Part shown: in pieces, positions 6,531 through 9,560 of the stretch
Position numbering within the stretch: the first letter of the stretch is position 1
Layout of the letters: each line of letters opens with the position of its first letter
Assembly (NCBI GenBank): GCA_004296815.1
Contig: SCVT01000674.1
Location: 1-9,560 of the forward strand
Direction of reading: 5' to 3'
DNA from: Reyranella sp.
Lineage (GTDB): Bacteria > Pseudomonadota > Alphaproteobacteria > Reyranellales > Reyranellaceae
Length of the DNA: 9,560 nucleotides
Made by a program: the position numbers and the translations under genes
Notes under the pieces: generated by a model
Databases searched by the model: none
Seen by the model: the letters and a program-made list of their open reading frames with translations, nothing else
Told to the model about the DNA's origin: nothing

Positions 6531-7415
6531 TCAGTAAGGCTTGTCGCCCGCCACCGTGACGCGGTTGCCGCTGCGGGTGTGCGGCCAGTAGTCCCACATA
6601 GCGCGGTGCTGGGCGCATCTGTTGTCCCAGAACGCGATCGAGTTCTCCTGCCAGCGGAAGCGGCACTGGAAGAGCGGGTTCTCCATGTGCTCGTAGAGAT
6701 AGCGCAGGATGGCGTCGCTCTCGTCGCGCGGCACGCCGACCAGCGCACGCGTGAAGCCTCGGTTGACGTAGAGCCCCTTCTTGCCGGTCACCGGATGGGT
6801 GCGCACGACCGGATGCTCGGCGCGCGGATACTTCTCCTTCTCGGCGACATTCGAGTTCTTGTAGAGACCGCGATAGACCGACTCGCCGTCGTGGATGGCG
6901 GTCATGCCCTCGAGATACTTCTTCATGCGGTCCGACAGCGCCTCGTAGGCGGCGTACATGCTGGCAAACAGCGTGTCGCCGCCCTTGGGCGGGCACTTCT
7001 TGATGTAGAGGATGCTGCCCATCGGCGGCTCGACGTCGCAGCTCACGTCGGTGTGCCAGCCCTCGCCGTTGGCGCGCGGGCTGTCCTTGTCGGCGTGGAT
7101 GATCATCAGCTCGGGCTTGCCCGGCTCGCTCGGCGCCGCGGGATGGGTGTGCAGGTCGCCGAACAGACGGCCGAACGCCAGGTGCTGGTCCTGGCTGATG
7201 TGCTGATCGCGGAAGAAGATCACGAGGTTCTCCGCCAGCGCCCGATGGATCTCGTCCTGCTGGCGGTTGCTCAGCGGCTTCGAGAGATCGATGCCGCCCA
7301 CCTCGGCGCCGATGATCGGCGTCAGCTTGTCGATGGTGATCGTCTCGTAAGGTGCGCTCTCGTCGGCGGTGTGACGATAGCGGGGACCGGCATTGCCGCG
7401 CAGGGATCCTTGCAT
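6531..7415 (-). CDS. TauD/TfdA family Fe(II)/2-oxoglutarate dioxygenase
   Basis: A 294-residue cytosolic dioxygenase that would hydroxylate an unidentified substrate while converting 2-oxoglutarate and oxygen to succinate and CO2. The iron ligands are His121 and Asp123 in GWHTDVSC and His270 in AQHRAMWDY. Arg281, 11 residues later, matches the 2-oxoglutarate-binding Arg of TauD, and Arg285 matches its second Arg. FGDLHTHP (85-92) is the TauD-type segment carrying a substrate-contacting His. The Asn four residues before the first His in E. coli TauD is Gly117 here, so taurine is not assured. HPVVRTHPVTGKKGLYVN and the C-terminal VAGDKPY are typical of the family. The start at 7415 is fixed by AGGAG six bases upstream, overlapping the stop of the Bug gene. 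It is the second gene of the six-gene run. TauD-like enzymes attack sulfonates, sulfate esters, herbicides and other carboxylates, so family alone does not give the substrate. Confidence 0.93.
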   Translation of the reverse strand: MQGSLRGNAGPRYRHTADESAPYETITIDKLTPIIGAEVGGIDLSKPLSNRQQDEIHRALAENLVIFFRDQHISQDQHLAFGRLFGDLHTHPAAPSEPGKPELMIIHADKDSPRANGEGWHTDVSCDVEPPMGSILYIKKCPPKGGDTLFASMYAAYEALSDRMKKYLEGMTAIHDGESVYRGLYKNSNVAEKEKYPRAEHPVVRTHPVTGKKGLYVNRGFTRALVGVPRDESDAILRYLYEHMENPLFQCRFRWQENSIAFWDNRCAQHRAMWDYWPHTRSGNRVTVAGDKPY

Positions 7416-7421
7416 GGCGCT

Positions 7422-7426
7422 CTCCT
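7422..7426 (-). promoter_or_regulatory. Ribosome-binding site of the dioxygenase gene
   Basis: AGGAG on the minus strand, six bases before the ATG at 7415, overlapping the TAG stop (7427-7425) of the Bug gene. This is the best Shine-Dalgarno sequence in the cluster. It fixes the dioxygenase start and couples it to the upstream gene. Confidence 0.75.
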
Positions 7427-8402
7427 ATTCCAACCTGATATTGGCACGACGGATGATCTCGCCCCAGCGGTCCTTCTCGGACCGGCCGAAGGCTGAGAAG
7501 GCTTCGGGACTCATGAGCTTCGGGGCGCCGCCCAGCCCCTCCAGCTTGGCCAGCGTCTCGGGCGTGGCGGCGGCAGCGTGGATATCGGCGTTGATCCTCT
7601 GCACCACCTCGCGCGGCGTGCCCTTGGGCGCGTAGAAGCCCGTCCAGGTCGTGAGCTGCAGATCGGGCAGGCCCGCCTGCGCGGCCGTCGGCAGGTCGGG
7701 CAGCGCCGGCCAGCGCTCGCCGTCGGTCAGCAGCAGGCCCTTCAACGCGCTGCGGTCGATGGCGATCTTGGCGTTGGTCGTGTCGATCATCATGAAGGTG
7801 AGCAGGCCGCTCTGCACATCGGGGATGGCCTGCGGGTTGCTCTTGTAGCCGACATAGACCGCCTCGACGCCGGCGGCCATCTTGTAGAGCTCGGACGCCA
7901 CGCGCGCCGGCAACGAGCCCGCGCCGAAATTGTACTTGCCCGGATTGGCCTTGAGCCTGGCCGTGAGCTCGGCTGCGCTCTTCAGCGGGCTCTTGGCATC
8001 AACCAGCAGCACGAAGGGCGAGACGCCCATGCGCGTGATCGGCTCGAAGCTCTGGATCGGATCGTAGGGCAGCTTGTCGTAGATCGCGGGGTTGACCGCC
8101 TGCGTCATCGCCGAGGTGGCGAAGATGGTGAGCCCGTCCGGCTTGGCGCGCGCCACCGACTCGGCGGCGGGAATGCCGTTGCCGCCGCCCTTGTTGTCGA
8201 TCAGCACCGGCTGGCCCCAGAGCTGCGACAGCCGCTCGGCATAGACGCGCGCGGTGATGTCGGTGGCAGCACCTGCCGGGAACGGCACGACGATCGTCAC
8301 GCGGCCCGCCGGGAACTTGTCCGCCCGCGCGGGCGCGGGAGCGGCCAGCGTCGCGGCCCCCATCGCGGCACCGGCAGCAAGGAGGCGTCGCCTGATCAGC
8401 AT
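7425..8402 (-). CDS. Bug/TctC-family tripartite tricarboxylate transporter substrate-binding protein
   Basis: A 325-residue periplasmic binding protein of the Bug (TctC) family, which captures small organic acids or similar solutes. Residues 1-27 form a signal peptide with Arg-Arg-Arg at 4-6, a hydrophobic Ala-rich core and an ARA cleavage site before Asp28. The twin arginines suggest Tat export, as seen in many Bug proteins, but Sec cannot be excluded. The mature part has VTIVVPFPAGAATDITAR (35-52), the Bug ligand-loop signature, then GGGNGIPAAESVARAKPDG at 72-90 and LPYDPIQSFEPITRMG further on. No TctA or TctB membrane subunits are in the window, so it is an orphan here. The ATG at 8402 has GAGGA immediately upstream (8410-8406). 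It is the first gene of the minus-strand run and is divergent from the IclR gene, so its ligand is probably the compound handled by the cluster. Confidence 0.94.
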   Translation of the reverse strand: MLIRRRLLAAGAAMGAATLAAPAPARADKFPAGRVTIVVPFPAGAATDITARVYAERLSQLWGQPVLIDNKGGGNGIPAAESVARAKPDGLTIFATSAMTQAVNPAIYDKLPYDPIQSFEPITRMGVSPFVLLVDAKSPLKSAAELTARLKANPGKYNFGAGSLPARVASELYKMAAGVEAVYVGYKSNPQAIPDVQSGLLTFMMIDTTNAKIAIDRSALKGLLLTDGERWPALPDLPTAAQAGLPDLQLTTWTGFYAPKGTPREVVQRINADIHAAAATPETLAKLEGLGGAPKLMSPEAFSAFGRSEKDRWGEIIRRANIRLE

Positions 8403-8477
8403 GTTTCCTCGGCTCGTTCTTTCTTGTGCCCAGCATAGGCCGACCGATGGGCACCCGGATCGCCCAAGTCGACATAG

Positions 8478-8490
8478 TCCGTATTACGGA
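8478..8490. promoter_or_regulatory. Palindrome TCCGTATTACGGA, probable IclR-type operator
   Basis: A perfect dyad with six-base arms around a single central base, lying in the 100-base gap between the divergent Bug and IclR genes. After one mismatch, two more base pairs extend it to 19 bases (8475-8493). CGGAAT in its right flank (8487-8492) recurs at 8499-8504, 12 bases on and overlapping the regulator start codon. IclR-family proteins commonly bind such short pseudopalindromes beside their own genes, so this site could control both directions. I could not place -35 and -10 elements with confidence. Binding is inferred from position and symmetry only. Confidence 0.55.
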
Positions 8491-8502
8491 ATAGCTTGCG
8501 GA

Positions 8503-9240
8503 ATGCCCGAAGCCCAGCCGATCGAGCCGGTGCGCCGCAGCTTTGCGGTGCTGGAAGCGCTGAGCCGCCGGCCGCACGGCACGATCGCCGCGCTCGCCGA
8601 GGAGACCGAGCTGCCGCGGCCGACCGTGGTGCGGCTGCTGCAGACCCTGGTGGCGCTGGGCTACGTCACCCAGGTCTCGCGCGACATCGGCTACCGGCTC
8701 ACCGACCGCGTGCTGGGCCTCGCCCAGGGCATCCGCTTCATCGACCACTTCGTCGACGCCGCCGCGCCACACATGCAGCGCTTCACGCGCGAGCACGGCT
8801 GGCCACTCTATCTCGCGGCGATGAGCCACCGCGCGCTGATCATCCGCTACTCGACGGCGGCCGAGAGCCCGATGGCCTTCGAGCGCCTGGCGCTCCGGCG
8901 CCACAGCCCGATCCTGTCGGGCGCGGTCGGCCGCGCCTGGCTCGCCTTCTGCTCCGACGAGGAGCGGCGCGCGGCCCTGCGCGATCTCGGCGTGCGCGAC
9001 GATGCCCGCCTTGCCGCCGCCCTCGCCCGCATCCGCCACGACGGCCACGCCTTCGCGATCACGGCACGACCCGGCCGGCTGCAGGGCCTCGCCGTTCCCA
9101 TCCTGGGCCGCGGCCGCATCCTCGGCTGCATGTCGATGCGCTTCACACGCTCGGCGATGGGCGATGCCGAGGCCGGCGCACGCTTCGGTCCGCTGCTCTC
9201 GGAGTTGGCCCGCGCCATAGCGGGCGACGCCGAGCGCTGA
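8503..9240 (+). CDS. IclR-family transcriptional regulator (MhpR-like)
   Basis: The only accepted plus-strand gene, encoding 245 residues, a normal IclR length. Residues about 8-70 form the winged helix-turn-helix: VRRSFAVLEALS, then GTIAALAEETELPRPTVVRL with the recognition helix, and LGYVTQVSRDIGYRLT as the wing. Residues 75-245 are the ligand-binding IclR domain. The segment YSTAAESPMAFERLALRR and then AVGRAWLAFCSDEERRA resembles the MhpR branch, whose members respond to aromatic or related acids; the ligand here is unknown. The ATG at 8503 is chosen because the family starts a few residues before the VRRSF helix. The frame is open upstream to 8254, but that part overlaps the Bug gene on the other strand. 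The Shine-Dalgarno is weak (GCGGA adjacent). It is divergent from the Bug gene, with a palindrome between, so it probably controls the catabolic cluster and itself. Confidence 0.93.
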   Translation: MPEAQPIEPVRRSFAVLEALSRRPHGTIAALAEETELPRPTVVRLLQTLVALGYVTQVSRDIGYRLTDRVLGLAQGIRFIDHFVDAAAPHMQRFTREHGWPLYLAAMSHRALIIRYSTAAESPMAFERLALRRHSPILSGAVGRAWLAFCSDEERRAALRDLGVRDDARLAAALARIRHDGHAFAITARPGRLQGLAVPILGRGRILGCMSMRFTRSAMGDAEAGARFGPLLSELARAIAGDAER

Positions 9241-9520
9241 CGCCGCGTTTCATGCACTGTTCTTGACCGGTGGTTCCGACGATCCCAGCACGCCTGGGAG
9301 CGAGGAAAACCGGGCCTTTTGCCCGCCCGTTTGTCACACCTGATTGTGACAAATCCTGTGACAAACCTTGTGACAGTTCCGACTGGTTCTTGAGTCGCCG
9401 TCTTCTTCTCGGGACGTCCGCGTTCGTCGCGCGGGAGCTTCACCCACACACTGCTCAGTGTCGTACCCGCGGCGTGCGCGGACGGGTCGTGCCCATGCTT
9501 GGCGTCAGCCAAGGTCCAAA
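9241..9520. other. Non-coding region with several dyads downstream of the IclR gene
   Basis: No convincing gene lies between the IclR stop and the right-edge terminator. Short open frames exist on both strands but start at GTG or TTG without ribosome-binding sites, and I recognise none of them. Structured elements, in order, are: TCCCAG/CTGGGA hairpin with a five-base loop (9283-9299); CGGGC/GCCCG hairpin with loop CTTTT (9311-9325); the TGTGACA repeat cluster (9330-9375); the 14-base dyad ACACTGCTCAGTGT (9448-9461); and CTTGGC/GCCAAG with loop GTCA (9498-9513). Either of the first two hairpins could end the IclR transcript, but neither has a good U-tract on the plus strand. Confidence 0.5.
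9330..9380. repeat. Three 12-base tandem repeats (TGTGACA core) with one inverted copy
   Basis: TGTGACA begins at 9345, 9357 and 9369, exactly 12 bases apart. The three units are TGTGACAAATCC, TGTGACAAACCT and TGTGACAGTTCC. An inverted copy, TTTGTCACA, lies at 9330-9338 and forms a perfect nine-base inverted repeat with TGTGACAAA at 9345-9353 across a six-base spacer. The spacing is slightly more than one helical turn, which suits a cooperative protein-binding array. It is also a multiple of three, so a translated repeat (CDKS CDKP CDSS on the plus strand) cannot be dismissed. No partner protein is identified. Confidence 0.6.
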
Positions 9521-9549
9521 CAAAAAGGCCGGCGCGAGCGGCGCCAGCC
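9521..9549 (-). terminator. Intrinsic terminator for a minus-strand gene beyond the right edge
   Basis: On the minus strand, GGCTGGCGC (9549-9541) pairs with GCGCCGGCC (9535-9527) around a five-base loop, with one A-C mismatch in the stem. The run TTTTTG (9526-9521) and further T residues follow directly. The U-tract exists only on this strand, so the transcript comes from the right. A TAG at 9551-9549 touches the stem and is in frame with the last visible bases. It may be the stop codon of that gene, but too little is visible to tell. Confidence 0.65.
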
Positions 9550-9560
9550 TATAGAGAGAT

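Noticed and set aside
9334..9350. CRP-like site in the TGTCACA/TGTGACA inverted repeat
   Set aside because: The half-sites face the opposite way to the CRP consensus TGTGA-N6-TCACA, so it is not a CRP site by sequence.
8847..9512. A 221-codon minus-strand frame crossing the IclR gene and the repeat region
   Set aside because: It starts at TTG without a ribosome-binding site, overlaps the IclR gene for most of its length and matches no family.
9270..9554. A 94-codon plus-strand frame containing a CDKS-CDKP repeat
   Set aside because: It has a GTG start, no ribosome-binding site and no recognisable fold, and runs through the terminator. I treat the repeat as DNA-level, though translation is not disproved.

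Overview
The window reads as chromosomal DNA of a GC-rich alphaproteobacterium. The grounds are strong G/C third-position bias in every gene, a TctC/Bug-type solute-binding protein, and the block HIG1-family protein, PduO-type adenosyltransferase, etfB, etfA, hbd, which I recall as a common alphaproteobacterial arrangement. A Reyranella-like or other Rhodospirillales/Hyphomicrobiales host would fit, but the genus cannot be fixed from the sequence. Nearly everything is on the minus strand; the only plus-strand gene I accept is an IclR-family regulator at the right.

Reading along the minus strand from right to left, the first unit (8402 down to 3637) is a tightly packed run of six genes. They encode a Bug-type periplasmic binding protein, a TauD/TfdA 2-oxoglutarate dioxygenase, a HAD-IA phosphatase, a flavin amine oxidase, a small two-helix HIG1-family protein and a PduO-type cob(I)alamin adenosyltransferase. 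Gaps are 2 to 13 bases, and one junction is a 4-base ATGA overlap. A divergent IclR-type gene starts 100 bases from the Bug gene, and the space between holds a perfect 13-base palindrome that is a good operator candidate. The first four genes look like an accessory catabolic cassette for an unidentified, possibly amine-containing, compound. It abuts the more conserved HIG1-PduO pair.

The second unit (3480 down to about 904) starts from a good sigma70-like promoter (TTGACA, 18 bases, TACACG). It encodes both electron-transfer flavoprotein subunits and 3-hydroxybutyryl-CoA dehydrogenase, which serve beta-oxidation, short-chain acyl-CoA and polyhydroxybutyrate metabolism. Downstream lie a 158-residue membrane protein of unknown function and a secreted protein that runs off the left edge.

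The most unusual feature is at 370-420. A 16-codon remnant matching the 3' end of hbd, in frame and with its own stop codon, sits just after the 158-residue gene, so that gene is bracketed by two diverged copies of the hbd tail. The right-hand 320 bases have no convincing gene. They contain a cluster of dyads, a 12-base tandem repeat (TGTGACA, three copies plus one inverted), and a strong intrinsic terminator pointing left, which implies another minus-strand gene just beyond the right edge.
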